Shown: positions 19,919-31,039 of the stretch, piece after piece
Position numbering within the stretch: the first letter of the stretch is position 1
How the letters are laid out: every line of letters starts with the position of its first letter
DNA from: Pseudozyma flocculosa PF-1
Lineage: Eukaryota > Basidiomycota > Ustilaginomycetes > Ustilaginales > Ustilaginaceae
Assembly (NCBI RefSeq): GCF_000417875.1
Contig: NW_006920882.1
Coordinates: 530,347 to 594,346, forward strand
Direction of reading: 5' to 3'
Length of the DNA stretch: 64,000 nt
Program-made: the position numbers and the translations under genes
The notes under the pieces: generated by a model
What the model was told of the DNA's origin: nothing
The model's input: the letters and a program-made list of their open reading frames with translations, nothing else
The model's database searches: none

Positions 19919-22088
19919 ATGGCGCCGCCAAATCGACACGGCCATGATCAGCAGCCCCTCCTGCACGACGACCACCACCACCATGACGTCGAGGCCGATT
20001 CCCGCTTCACCATCGACGATGACATCGGCCACAATGACGACAGCAACGACGTCGGCCCCCAGAGATCTGCTCGGGCAAACGCCGCACCAAAGTATCCGCC
20101 GCTGCCGCCCTCTTACGACGACACCATGCGCATAGACTCGCAGTCCTCAAAGTGGAACCCTGCCTCGTGGTTTACCCTCTCGCGCACCACCAGAGAACAC
20201 CTCCAGGCATGCGTACCCCGCTCCGCCCGCAACGGACAGGGCCTCTCGGGCCTCCTCTCGGCCATGTTCGCCAGCATGCCCCGCTGCTGGCCCGCTAACC
20301 GCTTTGCACAGGCCAGCATCTTTATCCTCGGCCTCTGGATCATTGTCATCTTCACCGGCCCCAGCCTCTACGACTCGGCCACCGGCACAAACTCGCCCGT
20401 CATCCACCAGGACTGGGACTACAATCACCTCCCCGAGTCCAGACCCGCACCCCTCAAGGGCGACGGCAAAATCGTCCAGGAAGCTTCCTGGAAGCTGCAG
20501 GGCTGCATCACACAGAGCGAACCGGTCAACAGGGTCCTCTGCACAGAGACTGCCGCCTTTCTCCTCGATCCCAACAAGGCAAAAGACAGCTTCAGCTCCA
20601 CGGTAAGCTCGCCCACCGGCCCGCGGTTCGGTCAGATGGGTTCAAGCCTCCTCGTCCACAACCGGCTTACCCTTTCTCACTCGTTGCCTCCATCCCCGTG
20701 ACCCAGGACTCGATCTTTGTCGACGTCGACCCGTCCCGGAGCGGCCGCGAAGAGCCGGCTGGCAGCGTTCCGGGAACCATCGAGTTCGTCCACGAAGACT
20801 ATCCCGGCTCGGACCGCGGCGAAGCCAAAGGCATGGTCCAGGTCGAAATCACCGCCAAATACGACCAGAAGTACAAGTTCCTCTTCGACAAGAGCTTGGT
20901 GGCAAAAACCAAGCGGGGCGTGTTTGACGAGGGCGTCGAGATCCTCGTAAGTATCGGCTGCCGCAGGTGTTTGCAATTCGTGCCGATCATCGCTGACGAC
21001 CACGCGACCATCACGCATGCTGCCACCTCCACGCCCGCCTGTAGACCTACGCCAAGGCCGGCTCGGAAGACAAGAGCCCGCTCGTCTACAAGCTCCGCGT
21101 CCGCATCCCCAAGGGCATCAACGTCCCCACCATGAACTGCGACGCCGGAGCGTCCAACATCGACGCCCTCTTCGGCGTCGAGACCGAGTCAGGCTCTGTC
21201 CACGCCCGTGGAGGCGCCAAGAAGCGCACCCGCGAGGCACTGCAGAAGAGGGATAACCCCTGGGACGGGAGCTTCTACTTTGGCAAGTTCCACGCCAAGA
21301 CGCAGCTCGGCCACATGTCGGCGTCCAACATCCACGCGCTTGCCGAGATTGAGCTCAGTGCGACCAACGGCAACCTCAAGGTCGGCGGCAAGCTCGTCTC
21401 TCGTCACGTCGGGGCACGGTCCGCCAATGGACACATCACCCTCAGCCCTGGAGCGATCGTCGAGGCCTACTCCGACGTCCTCATGCAGACGTCCAACGGG
21501 CGGATCAGCCTCGAGAAGGACTCGTCGATCCGGGCGACGACGATCCGGGCAGAGACTGCCAACGGCCCGATCGAAGCGTCTGATGCGACGCTCCACGCCA
21601 ACCACACGCTCTCACTCCACTCGGACAATGGGCGCATCGAGGCGGCCGTGTCGGTGCATCGCGCGGACCTGTCGAGCCTCGACGGACCAGGCCTGGAGCC
21701 GACTGAGGTCGTTTCGGTCGAGGCCACTTCGGCCACGGGACCCATCAAGCTCACGTACAAGGAGCACGAGGCCGGCGTGCCGCTCCACTCGAAAGCGGTG
21801 AGCGAGCTGGCCAAGATTGAAGTGCACCACCACAAGGAGTTCCAGGGAGCCTGGGACCTGCGCGGCGCCACCCAGTCCAAGATCCGGGGACCGGGAACCA
21901 AGGACGGTGCCCTCGACAGCGGGCGCAAGAGGCGGTTCGTCGTCGACGCCGACAACTTTGGCTGGATCAATCGGCACGCGCGGGGTCGCATCTGGTGGGA
22001 GCGCGAGGGGCAACAGGGGCAGATTCTGGCCGGGGCGCGCTCCCAGCTCGCCACGCAGCTCGGCATGGCGATGGCCTTTTTCGAGTGA
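19919..22088 (+). CDS. Single-pass membrane protein with a DUF4097-like repetitive beta domain
   Basis: Three exons, 19919-20602, 20707-20946 and 21045-22088, all joined in phase 0, give 655 residues. The first 125 residues are polar, His/Asp-rich and include a PPSY motif. One hydrophobic helix follows (about 132-150, SIFILGLWIIVIFTG). The remaining 500 residues are probably extracytosolic and end in a repetitive beta-rich part. There, units such as VGARSANGHITL, LMQTSNGRISL, RAETANGPIEA and LHSDNGRIEA recur, in the style of DUF4097/adhesin-like beta-helix repeats. Many fungi have such genes of unknown role. The ATG at 19919 is the first in frame. I infer a surface or endomembrane location and give no enzymatic function. 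Confidence 0.75.
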
Positions 22089-22736
22089 TGTCCGGGGTCG
22101 TCCATCTCTCTGCTGCACGATGCCCCTCCTCGCTATCACCCTGCCACTCTTGCATGTGTTCTTGATTCCGCTTTCCGTCGTCCCGTCGAGCCTCTTTGAC
22201 ACACCTCATTTGCGCCCACGGAACCCCCTCGCATCGCATCTGTACATTTGACCATCTCGTCGTTTCGTCCGACGCCACCGCTCTTTTCGCCCCTGCACGG
22301 ACTCTTTTCATCTTTGCAGCACTGAGCGTGCTCTGGGCGTCGTGGCACCACAGGACCGATGCAGCTTGCGAGCGGGTGAAGGCGATCTGCGACGTAAGCG
22401 GGGTCATGATTGTCGTGCCCATGGGGGGACAGGACAGGACATTGGGCAAGTATGGGTCGTTGGCGAGGAATATACACGGTGAAAGGGTAGCAGTGGGCGG
22501 GACGAAGAGGCATAATGGAGGGGTGGGGAGAGACGGAGGACCTCGATCGACATGCGCGTAAAACTTGATTTGACCGCATCGTCAGCGGGTGGCTAGCCGT
22601 GACGGGCGAGGCTGAGTGGGTGCTGAACGAGGTCTGCGGGTCTATGGCTGGCCATGTCGTGACAGTGCGTGTCCTGGGCAGAGCAGAAGGGTGACCGAAA
22701 GGGAAGCGCGGTGGCGGCTGGCGGCTTCGGCTAGGG
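22089..22736. other. Convergent intergenic spacer
   Basis: 3' flanks of the DUF4097-like gene (+) and the NPC2-like gene (-). Open frames on both strands lack homology-like features. Nothing else is seen. Confidence 0.55.
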
Positions 22737-23558
22737 CTAGCGGTGCATGAAGTTGATGCTGAGGTCGAGGCAGAGGAGGTCGGATTCGTCCTGATTAGCG
22801 CCGGTGATGTGCACGTTGAACTTGGCTGAAGGTGGCAGAAGGGCGAAGGGTGTGGCGCACGATGGGTCAGTCAGGCATCTCGCAGCAAGGCGGTGCGGTG
22901 AAATGGAACGGAACGGAACGGCGCGGCACGTACCGGGAGGGATTTCGCGGGGGAGGGCTACGGTGTGGGTCAGCTCGTACTCTCCCGGTGCGAGGGGGCA
23001 CTGGAGTTCGGCCTTGTTGGCGCGGGCCTCTTGGCAGACGTCAAAGCGGCGCGTGAGGAGCTTGATGAGGCCGAGCTTGACGACGACGTCGGCAAAGGTG
23101 CCGTCCTGCGGATGCGGACGTCGAGACGAGGTGGAAGAAGCGGGTGAATCAAACGGCGTGCCTGAGAGCGGGGATGGGGTCGCGAGGCATGGATGGATGG
23201 ATGGATGGATGGATGGACGGAAGGGGCGACTTACGCTGACCTCCTCGGAGATGGTGCCCTTTGCGCGGACGGTGAGGTTCTGGCCAGGCTTGGGCGGGTC
23301 GGGGGAGACCTCGATGCTCTGTACGTCGACGATTTCGCCTCCCGCGCCGCAGCTCTGCCAGGTCCAGGCGCCACCGGGCGGAGGGGGGACAAGTTTGGCG
23401 GGTGCATTGTCGGGTGCGGGTGCCGAAAAGGCGATCTGCTGTCCGAGCTGGTTTGCGGTATCGCAGTCGTTTCCGATGCATCCCCAGGCGGCTGCGTGGG
23501 TGGTGGCTACGGCCAAGAGGCCGATGGAAGCGGCGGCGAGGGTGGTGGCGGCGCGCAT
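22737..23558 (-). CDS. NPC2: ML-domain phosphatidylglycerol/phosphatidylinositol transfer protein (NPC2-like)
   Basis: Three exons, 23558-23235, 23105-22934 and 22825-22737, give 194 residues. A signal peptide (1 to about 23, Ala-rich) is followed by the ML/MD-2-related lipid-binding domain. Markers are the Cys pair region WGCIGNDCD, WQSCGAGGEIVDVQSIEVSPDPPKPGQNL cut into its typical blocks, KLGLIKLL, FDVCQEA, LQCPLAPGEYEL, VALPREIPPG and the final LLCLDLSINF. These match fungal PG/PI transfer proteins related to yeast Npc2, which carry sterols or phospholipids in the vacuole lumen. Conserved Cys residues for the disulfides are present. Intron 1 holds a GGAT microsatellite. The gene is divergent from RIO2 across 790 bases. 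Confidence 0.88.
   Translation of the reverse strand: MRAATTLAAASIGLLAVATTHAAAWGCIGNDCDTANQLGQQIAFSAPAPDNAPAKLVPPPPGGAWTWQSCGAGGEIVDVQSIEVSPDPPKPGQNLTVRAKGTISEEVSVSRPFRPSIHPSIHPCLATPSPLSGTPFDSPASSTSSRRPHPQDGTFADVVVKLGLIKLLTRRFDVCQEARANKAELQCPLAPGEYELTHTVALPREIPPGTCRAVPFRSISPHRLAARCLTDPSCATPFALLPPSAKFNVHITGANQDESDLLCLDLSINFMHR
23189..23217. repeat. GGAT tetranucleotide microsatellite
   Basis: About seven tandem copies of GGAT lie within the first intron of the NPC2-like gene. Because it is intronic, length change should not affect the protein. Confidence 0.85.
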
Positions 23559-24348
23559 GGTCAAGTGTGGTGGGCGGGCGGGGGGCACGAGTAGGTGGAA
23601 GGGTGAGGGGATTGGTTGGTGAAAAGTGAGGTTGCAGCGAGCGGATGGATGGTGTACGAGGTGGAAGAGGGCGGTGTGTTGGCGTTGGTGTGTGCCGTCG
23701 ATGCTGCGGTTGAGATCGAGTGCGGCGGCTGGTGGTGGTGACGGTGATGGAGGTGGTGGTGGTGGCGGTGATTCTCTGTGGGTCCAGTGGCTGGTGGCTG
23801 CGTTGGGTTGGGCTGCCCCCGCCCCCCTCTGGCGTCGATCTGGCGGGGCGGGGGGTTTGTCTGGCCAGGCCCCTGGGTTGCTGGTGCTGCTGCTGCTGCT
23901 GCTCGAGTGCCGGACGTCAGGCCACCCGTGGCTGGCGTGGGCTGCCCCCCACGCAAACAGGCGAGGTGAGCCCAGGCAGGGGTTGGATGTGGAGGCTGCG
24001 CAGCCCAACAGAGCGGGCAGCGGGCGGATCCGCCCGGACCAGGCCACGCATCGAGGCAAGGCAGGCAGGCCAGCCCCAGACTGCCTGCCTGTGCGTCGTC
24101 AGGGTCCGGTCCGGTTGGGAGCACGGTACGGTAGCTCTAAAATTTTCTCGCATTTCTCCTCGACTTTGCCAGAAGCCAGGCCAGCCCACCTCGACCTCTC
24201 TCTGACACCACATCTCAACACGCTCCGGTCGTTGCCAGTCTTGCATCGACTGCGCCGCCACCTTCAGCGTAGCCGCCCCACGCTCTCAATCAGCGCGCAT
24301 CCACCCACACCTCCCGCATCCCTACCACCCCACAAACCACAGCCCGCC
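23559..24348. other. Bidirectional promoter region of NPC2-like and RIO2 genes
   Basis: 790 bases between divergent starts. The left part is GGTGGT-rich (about 23735-23775). The right part is pyrimidine-rich and probably the RIO2 5' UTR. No gene is supported. Confidence 0.5.
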
Positions 24349-26508
24349 ATGAAGCTCGACGCCACCGACCTCCGCTACATCTCCGCCCAGGAGTTCCGCG
24401 CGCTCACCGCAATCGAAATGGGCTCAAAGAACCACGAAGTCGTACCCTCGGCACTCGCCGCACAGATCAGCGGACTACACCACTCGGGCATCAACAAGCT
24501 CTTCGGCTCCCTCGCAAAGCGCAAACTCATCGCCAGGGTCCAGAACGCAAAGTACGACGGCTACAGGCTCACCTACGGAGGTTACGACTTCCTCGCCCTA
24601 CGCACTTTCTCAAAGCGCGAGACCATCGCTGCCGTAGGCAGGCGCATCGGCGTAGGAAAGGAGAGCGACATCAACATCGTCGAGTCCCCAGATGGCGAGA
24701 GCAGAGTCCTCAAGATCCACAGGCTCGGCCGAATCAGCTTCCGCGCCATCAAGGAAAAGCGCGACTACATGGGAAAGCGGAAGAGCGCAAGCTGGATGTA
24801 CATGAGCAGGCTAGCAGCAGCAAAGGAGTACGCCTTTATGCAGGTGCGTCCCATCCTCCCTTTCTCTTCCTCGTCCAGCCGGACAGACCTCGTGCCACCC
24901 ATCAGCCGGGCCTCTTCGAACCGTCGCCTTCTGACGCTCCAGCTTCGCACACCGTGCCATCCTCTCCTCTCCCCTCGACGTTGCAGATCCTGCACCAGCA
25001 CGGCTTCCCCGTCCCCACGCCCATCGACCAGGCGCGCCACTGCATCGTCATGTCCCACATCGACGCCTTCCCGCTCCGCCAGATCGCCGTGCTGCCGCCA
25101 GGGCAGATCCCCTTTCTCTACTCGGCACTCATGAAGCTCATTGTCCGCCTCGCAAGGTCCGGCCTGATCCATGGCGACTTTAACGAGTTCAATCTCCTCA
25201 TCCGCGAAGTAAAGACCGGCGCATCCGACGACGAGTACGACTCCGACGGCAGCCAGGCGCCTCAAAAAGGCCCACGCGGTCGAGCGGCACAGCCCGAGAC
25301 GAAAAACCAGGCTCGCGGCGGCCAAGACGATGTCGAGGAGGAGCTCGTCCTCGAGGCTGGCCAACGGCTGGAGAAGGGCAACGGCTTCGAGCGCGTCGTA
25401 CAAGACCCCAGCCTCGTGGCCCAAGACAGCGACGAAGAGGATTCCGACGAGGACGACGAGACGGATGAGGATGAGGACGAGGAAGAAGACGAGAACGAGG
25501 AGGAGGAGCTCAACGAGCACGCGCTCGAGCAGGCAACCGTCCACCTCGGCGATAATGTCGTCGTGGAGCCCATTCTGATCGACTTCCCGCAGATGGTCAG
25601 CGTCGACCATCCCAACGCCGAATAGTGAGTTGCCGGTCCACCGTTCCAGAAAGGCAGGTTTCGGCTGGCCGAGCCACCCCGCTGACATCCACCTCTCGCC
25701 CCTCCTGCCAATGCGCCTCTCGCAGCTACTTTGACCGCGACGTCGAGTGCGTGCGGCGATTTTTCCGGAAGCGCTTCCGCTATCACTCGGACGAGTATCC
25801 CAAATTCAGGGACGTGGTCCCCCTTCCTGGCCAAGCATCCGCCCCAAAGGCAGAGGCCGGCGAGGCGGCGGCGGCGGGCGGCGACTCGAGCGAGCCTTCC
25901 GCAGATGGACCTCGTCTCGACCTGCTCGCGAGGGCAAGTGGTTACGGAGCCAACTCAAAGCAGGAGCAGGAGCTCGAGGGCGTGAGTGCCGCCAACCCCC
26001 TTGGTCTCCTGCAGATCTGGGGCACCCAGCTGACGGTCATGAACCTTTTGCCCCTTGATGCGACGCATAGTACATGGCCCAACTGCGCTTGCAAGCGATC
26101 GGCGAGCTGGAGCAGGTCCAGTTCCGGACCAGCAAAGACGACGAGGACGACGAGAACGACGATGAGGAGGACGATGACGAGGAAGGGTCACAAGATAGCG
26201 ATGCGGACAGCGATGGAGCCAGCGGCCAGGAGGACGGTGAAGGGTCAGATGCGGGAGAAGCACGCCGACGTCGACCAAAGAAGGCGCCGGCCGCTCGAGT
26301 GTCGAGGGGCGCCGCCAAGAAGGCCGCGGCCGACGGCGATGACCGCCTCCTGGCGCAGATTGTTGCCTCTGACCGCGCTCGGGCCGCACGCAAGGCCGAG
26401 AAGCACAACGGGCGCCGCGCCCAGGCCGGCAAGGCGGGACGCGCGCACGCCGGCGGAAAGGCCAAGACGAGCAAGTCGAGGCTCGTCAAAGACTCTGCTG
26501 TATTTTAA
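24349..26508 (+). CDS. RIO2: Serine/threonine-protein kinase RIO2
   Basis: Four exons, 24349-24843, 24987-25624, 25726-25981 and 26071-26508, give 608 residues. The N-terminal winged helix (1-90) matches RIO2 (LDATDLRYISAQEFR, SGINKLFGSLAKRKL). The kinase has the P-loop GVGKESDINIV (101-111), Lys122, catalytic loop HGDFNEFNLL (227-236) and metal-binding IDFPQM (363-368). YFDRDVECVRRFFRKRF follows. RIO2 is an atypical kinase/ATPase needed for cytoplasmic maturation of pre-40S ribosomes. The oddity is an acidic insertion of about 120 residues between the catalytic loop and IDFPQM, where human RIO2 has only about ten. The C-terminal tail is acidic and then basic. The start is the ATG giving the canonical MKLD N-terminus. 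Confidence 0.95.
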
Positions 26509-26750
26509 ACGGGCCCCTCCTGCCCGCTCATTGCCCGGGGATCATCATCGATACCATGTCTTGTTCAAATCTCCCCTCGCTCCTCCCGGATCATCGGACG
26601 ACGCGAAACATTGCATTCCTTGTCGCTCGAGAGCTGTGGTATGTGCTCGCGCTCGAGCCTGCTAGCTACGATCAAGTCGAACGGAGGCCCTTTGGCCACG
26701 CGGGAGCAGCATCACAGAGGGCGGCGAACGGGCGAGCGGGCGCCCACGAC

Positions 26751-27911
26751 CTAGACGACGACGGGCCAGCCGCGCGAAAAGTCGAGCTTGTTGATGCCGA
26801 GCCTGGCCGAGCCGTCGTTTGCGTAGTAGTGGTAGACCAGGACGGTGCCGTCCGAGTCCTGGAAGGCCGAGGCGCCACCGGGACCGTGGATGCTTCCGTG
26901 GGAGTCGAGGATGACGGTGCCGCCGCCCTGGAGCATCGAGACGCCGCTCTTGTCGGCAAAGGGACCGGTGGGCGAGCTGGAGCGCCCCACGACGACGCGG
27001 TAGGTGCTGCTGGCGCCCTGGCAGCACTTGCCAAAGGCGGCGAAGAGGTAGTAGTAGCCGCCCTGCTTGAGGATAAAGGCGCCCTCGATGGCGGTACCCT
27101 CGGCGGTGCGCTGCGCGATGTGGGTGAGCGACGTCGAGGCGGCCAGACCGGTGCTGGGGTTGACGGGAATCTGGTAGATGCCCGAACCGAACGAGCCCAA
27201 CGTCAGCCAGGCCTTGCCGCCGTCGACGAGGAGCGCCGGGTCGATGGCGTTGAAGTTGGAGCCCTGCTCGGTCGAGTAGACCTTGCCCTTGTTGGTCCAG
27301 GATCCCGACAGGCCCGTCTTGGACGTGGCCAGGAACGTGGCCGAGTGACGGCTGCCAAACGACGAGCACGAGTAGTACAGGTAGAACTGGTTGTTCATGT
27401 ACCTGGCGGCAGTTGCGGGGCGAGGGGAAAGTGCAGCGGCGCGTCGTCAGCAAGCCAGCGGCGAGACGTTTCACCGTCGTGGCAGAGGGACGAGGCCGGT
27501 CCTCGACTCACTTGACCTCGGGCGCCCAGATGTTACGGCTGGACTCGGTGTACGAGTCGCACCACGGCAGGCCGTTGGGGAAGGCCAGGCCGGCGTCGCG
27601 GAAGTTGGTGCGGTCGGTCGACGTCTTGATGCTGATGCCGGGCGCGGTGGCGTAGAGGAAGTAGGTCCCGCCCACCTTGACCATGGTCGGGTCGTGAACG
27701 AACGTCGCACCCGAGACCGGCCCGGGGTTGGGGTCTGAGCGAGGCAGGCACAGATGGACGAAGGACGTGTCAGTCCTTGCGCTTTGTTCGCGGCCCAGCG
27801 GTGCACCAACGTGCGAGGCCGAGAGAAATGGCACTCACATTGCGCAGCCACCATCGAGGTGGCCACCAGAACGGTCGAGACCAGCGCCGAGAGGACAGAG
27901 AACGGCGACAT
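26751..27911 (-). CDS. GH43 arabinan endo-1,5-alpha-L-arabinosidase-like secreted enzyme
   Basis: Three exons, 27911-27839, 27734-27512 and 27402-26751, give 315 residues. A signal peptide (MSPFSVLSALVSTVLVATS..., 1-23) precedes a five-bladed GH43 propeller. The three catalytic acids are visible: Asp39 in VHDPTMV (base), Asp153 in NAIDPALL (pKa modulator) and Glu205 in AIEGAF (acid). RNIWAPEV and HGPGGASAF are further GH43 blocks. The length and the order WCDSYTESSRNIWAPEV are typical of arabinanases that cut alpha-1,5-arabinan in plant pectin, so a role in plant cell-wall use is inferred. A TATA-like box lies about 125 bases upstream of the ATG. It is convergent with RIO2 across 242 bases. 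Confidence 0.88.
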
Positions 27912-28032
27912 TGTAGGGAGGAGGGAGGGGCTAAGGTTCGAGGTCAAGGAACGAAGGAGATGGGTCTAGGACGAAGCGATGTCGGCGGTGCAATGCTTGG
28001 TGGACTAGTTGCCCAAAGGGCGCAGGCCATAG

Positions 28033-28040
28033 CCTTATAT
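28033..28040 (-). promoter_or_regulatory. TATA-like box of the GH43 gene
   Basis: The minus strand reads ATATAAGG, 122-129 bases upstream of the predicted ATG at 27911. It is AT-rich in GC-rich surroundings. TATA use would suit an inducible secreted enzyme. Confidence 0.5.
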
Positions 28041-29882
28041 GTCGCTGCGCACGCCAGTCTCGAGGCGTTGGGGCACGTCGATATACCCAGCGGCGGACAG
28101 CTCCAGAAGGTCTCTGCCGCTGTCCGAGGTCGAGTGCTGTGGGACCCGCAACAATGAGGACTGGCTGGCGGGTCGTGTCGCCGGGCAAAGCTCCTTTGGT
28201 TGTCACGCTGAAGCAATGAGCATAGAATGCCGGCTCCAGCGGGTGCAGCTCTTGGCCGCAGTTGCCGGCTCGTGCGCCCGTTGCAGATACATGTCGAGGA
28301 GCGCGGCGGTATCAAGTCTGCTTGCCGACGGAGATCTCGAGCGGTCGATCAGGGGCGTGTCGTCGGGGCCTCTGCTCGAAGACATAGTCCCAGCGCGTAT
28401 GTACTGCCACGCGGGCCGGCGCTGTGATGGTCAGGAGGAGAGCGAAGGCGAGTTGTCCGGCGCGGCTTCACGATCCTCCATCCGCCAAAAGGGGGAGGCC
28501 AGAGTGTCGGTTGCTGCCGAGGTGGGCACTCGCAGGGCCACTTGACCGACATCACGAGCCGGCTCGGAGGGATGCTGCTTGCATGGGCTGGGAGCAAAGG
28601 ACGGCGGCCATTGGCGATCGAGCATGTGGGCGCAAGCTGACAAGATCCGCCAACTGCGCGCTGGGCGAGGCGCTTCCCACCGCTGGATGCACGCTACGAG
28701 CAGTCGGGAGTCGATCAACGCGACATCATCGTCGACCCGTTGCAACGCTTCGCAGCGATGTCGTTGGCGCCGCCGGTGGTCGCACCGTCGCACCGTCACA
28801 CCCCGGAGGGCTGTACATGCCGTCGCCGCGGTCTCACTTGGTGCCGCCCTTTACCACGTCGGGGACGATTCGACCAGGCAGCAGTCAGGCCCGGCCAGGT
28901 CGATGTGGCCAAGAGCAATGAGCAGTCGGCGTGCAGCATGTCGGTCAATCCCTCTGCCGGACGCTGTGCTCGGCGTAGCACTGGAGGCGCGTGCGGGCCC
29001 GGACCGCGACCGCTTGCTTGCCTGCTCGCTCGTTGTCCCCGCCGCCGGCTCGGGGGTCGCCGTTCCGCCTCGGCTCGCGCCCAGGAGACGTGTCCTACAG
29101 GACGCAGGCTGGCCGCTCCTAACGAGCACCCGCTGGCCATACCTGCCCCGCTTGCCAAGAGGCGAGCGAGGTGCGGTGATCTCTAAACCTAAATCTTTCG
29201 CAGAAGAGCGCTTCGGTTGCAGGCAAAGGCCAGGAGTCCGGGGATCTTTGTTTGTGGGGGTCTCGGTGCCACCATGACCGGCGGGGCCATGTCGTCCGCG
29301 CTGTCTGTCCTCCATTCGTCATGACCCCCGTGTTCGGTCATGGATCAGAGCAGGGGCAACGAGAAGGTGGACAGCATCCGCGTCGGTACCGGCAGCTGCC
29401 AGGCGGGGTGGATTGTGCGCCAGCCATCGATGCTGTGTCTTGGAAAGTCGGCGACTGCCGGTGCCGCGGTCGCGCATGCGTACAGAGCGCGCCGCGCCGA
29501 TATGGCGGGTCGTCGTTCTTTGCCCTCTCCTCGGCGTCAACCTGAGAAGCGTGCACGCCGGCAACTGTCGAGCAGAGTCCTCAGGGGTATGTGTACGTAG
29601 TCGTGCCGCAGTCGGCGCTGCCGTGACCTTCGAGCTGCTGCTGCTTGCTGCGCAGGTTGCTTGTCTCTTTGTGCCGGCAAGCCTGCCTGCGTGTGCATGT
29701 GCTTGGCGCTCATCGGCGGCCGTTTTGTTGTGTCGAACTGGCTGCGGCGCAGTCGACACCTGCTGCACGCCCAACGGACACCGAGGGCGTAGAAACCTGC
29801 CTGGAATATCGCACAACGGCGCGCGCAACGGGCCGCGGGCCGTGCCACGGTAGGACGGCCAGAACAGCCGCAGATCCATCAA

Positions 29883-29883
<1 letters not shown>

Positions 29884-29919
<36 letters not shown>

Positions 29920-29930
29920 CCTCGCTCTCG
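29884..29930. repeat. TCCTCG hexanucleotide repeat
   Basis: About six to eight tandem TCCTCG units, degenerating at the right end to CCTCGC and TCTCG. It is non-coding as far as can be seen. Confidence 0.8.
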
Positions 29931-30033
29931 GACTGCGAGGCGGCTGCCAACCGTCTCCGAACGTTGCAGAGACGCAACAGGCAATTTTATTCTGCGATTA
30001 TAATGCATAAAAGCAGGCGTCCTTACATCATCC

Positions 30034-30135
30034 GGCCCTTTGGCGCAATTGGCAGTCGCGTCGGCTTCCAGCTCCTTCCGGCTCACTGAGCCTCTGGCAT
30101 TCCGAAGGTTGTCCGTTCGAGTCGGGCAGGGGTCA
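30034..30135 (+). tRNA. tRNA-Trp (CCA) with an intron
   Basis: Acceptor GGCCCTT pairs with AGGGGTC through two G-U pairs. TGGCGCAA, the GG of the D loop and AAGGTTG match metazoan tRNA-Trp. The T arm is GTCCG-TTCGAGT-CGGGC and the discriminator is A. The anticodon CCA sits at 30068-30070. An intron of about 28 bases follows position 37. Anticodon stem TCGGC/TCCGA has one mismatch at its base near the loop (C-T), and the D stem is only three clear pairs. A CTTTTTT terminator follows directly. The gene is probably functional, but the mismatch is worth checking. Confidence 0.72.
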
Positions 30136-31039
30136 CTTTTTTGGTGATTCCGCCAGTCCAGAACCCTCGAATTGTCGCTGTGGCTGAGGCCAGAAAGGCT
30201 GTTTCACATAGCGTGTCTCCCTTCCTGAATGCATTGCGATGCTTTGACGCTGACCTTTGGCAGCCGCCACCGCCTTTGTGCGTTCCACCGTCGGCGGTAG
30301 ATGCACACCATGCCGGAGGCGTGGGGGCCTGCAATGACAGAGGCGGCCATGTAGACAGCAACTTGCCTCGGCCGTCTCTCGAGGTGGCAGACGAGACCAA
30401 CCGAGCCTTACACTACTACTACTCGGACGCTAACGTAGACGGTCGAATGTTGAGCCTGTGAGCGTTCGAACGAACGATCCATCGGACGAACGTCTCAAGC
30501 TGACGGTCGATTGATCAGCACCACCCGACCCGCTTCTGCGCCAGAGCTGTGGTAGCAGAATGAAGCGGTCCATCGAGCTGCCGGTTTTGGCCAACCCAAT
30601 TCGCTTCGCGGCAGCCTTGCCTTCGATACATCGTCGCTGAATCTCCATCTACGTCACGTCATCGCTGATACGGTCTATGCAAGCTGCATGGCTCTCTGAG
30701 TGTCACAGCGAGCTGTTCTGCTTGAACGTGCGCTTTCCCGACGAGCCAACGGGTGCAAGGGGGGGGGGGGATGCGCGACCGCGGCGGGGCGCCGCCGGCG
30801 TGGCTTGCCTGTGGAAACGGCAGACGTCTTTTGCGGCTGCTTTTCGAGCTGGATCCGCCGACGTCTTTCGCGGCTGCTTTTCGAGCTCGATCCGCCGACG
30901 TTTTTTGCGGCTACGCTTTGATGACCCTATCCTCCAACATCTCCGCACCTAAGTACCACGACCTGAAACGCTCGCTCCGCCCTTCACGGCCCAGCAAAGA
31001 CAGGCTTCCCAGTCCGCTGCCCGTTTCACACTCTCCGCA
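30136..31039. other. Region between tRNA-Trp and the dioxygenase-like gene
   Basis: 900 bases without a supported gene. It contains a G run of about 12 near 30760, weak TTCGAACGAACG palindromes near 30463-30495 and a 37-bp tandem repeat described separately. Confidence 0.5.
30824..30913. repeat. 37-bp tandem repeat, about 2.4 copies
   Basis: Units start at 30824, 30861 and 30898, each opening with ACGT and a T run followed by GCGGCTGC, TTTTCGAGCT and GATCCGCCG. Copies differ by a few bases and the third is cut short. It lies about 130 bases upstream of the dioxygenase-like start codon. Confidence 0.85.

Larger units (their letters stand above)
27912..30033. other. Gene-poor region upstream of the GH43 gene
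   Basis: 2.1 kb in which no gene could be supported. Open frames exist on both strands (for example 29319-30086 minus) but have Arg/Ala-rich composition without motifs. It holds the GH43 promoter and a TCCTCG repeat near its right end. Confidence 0.5.
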
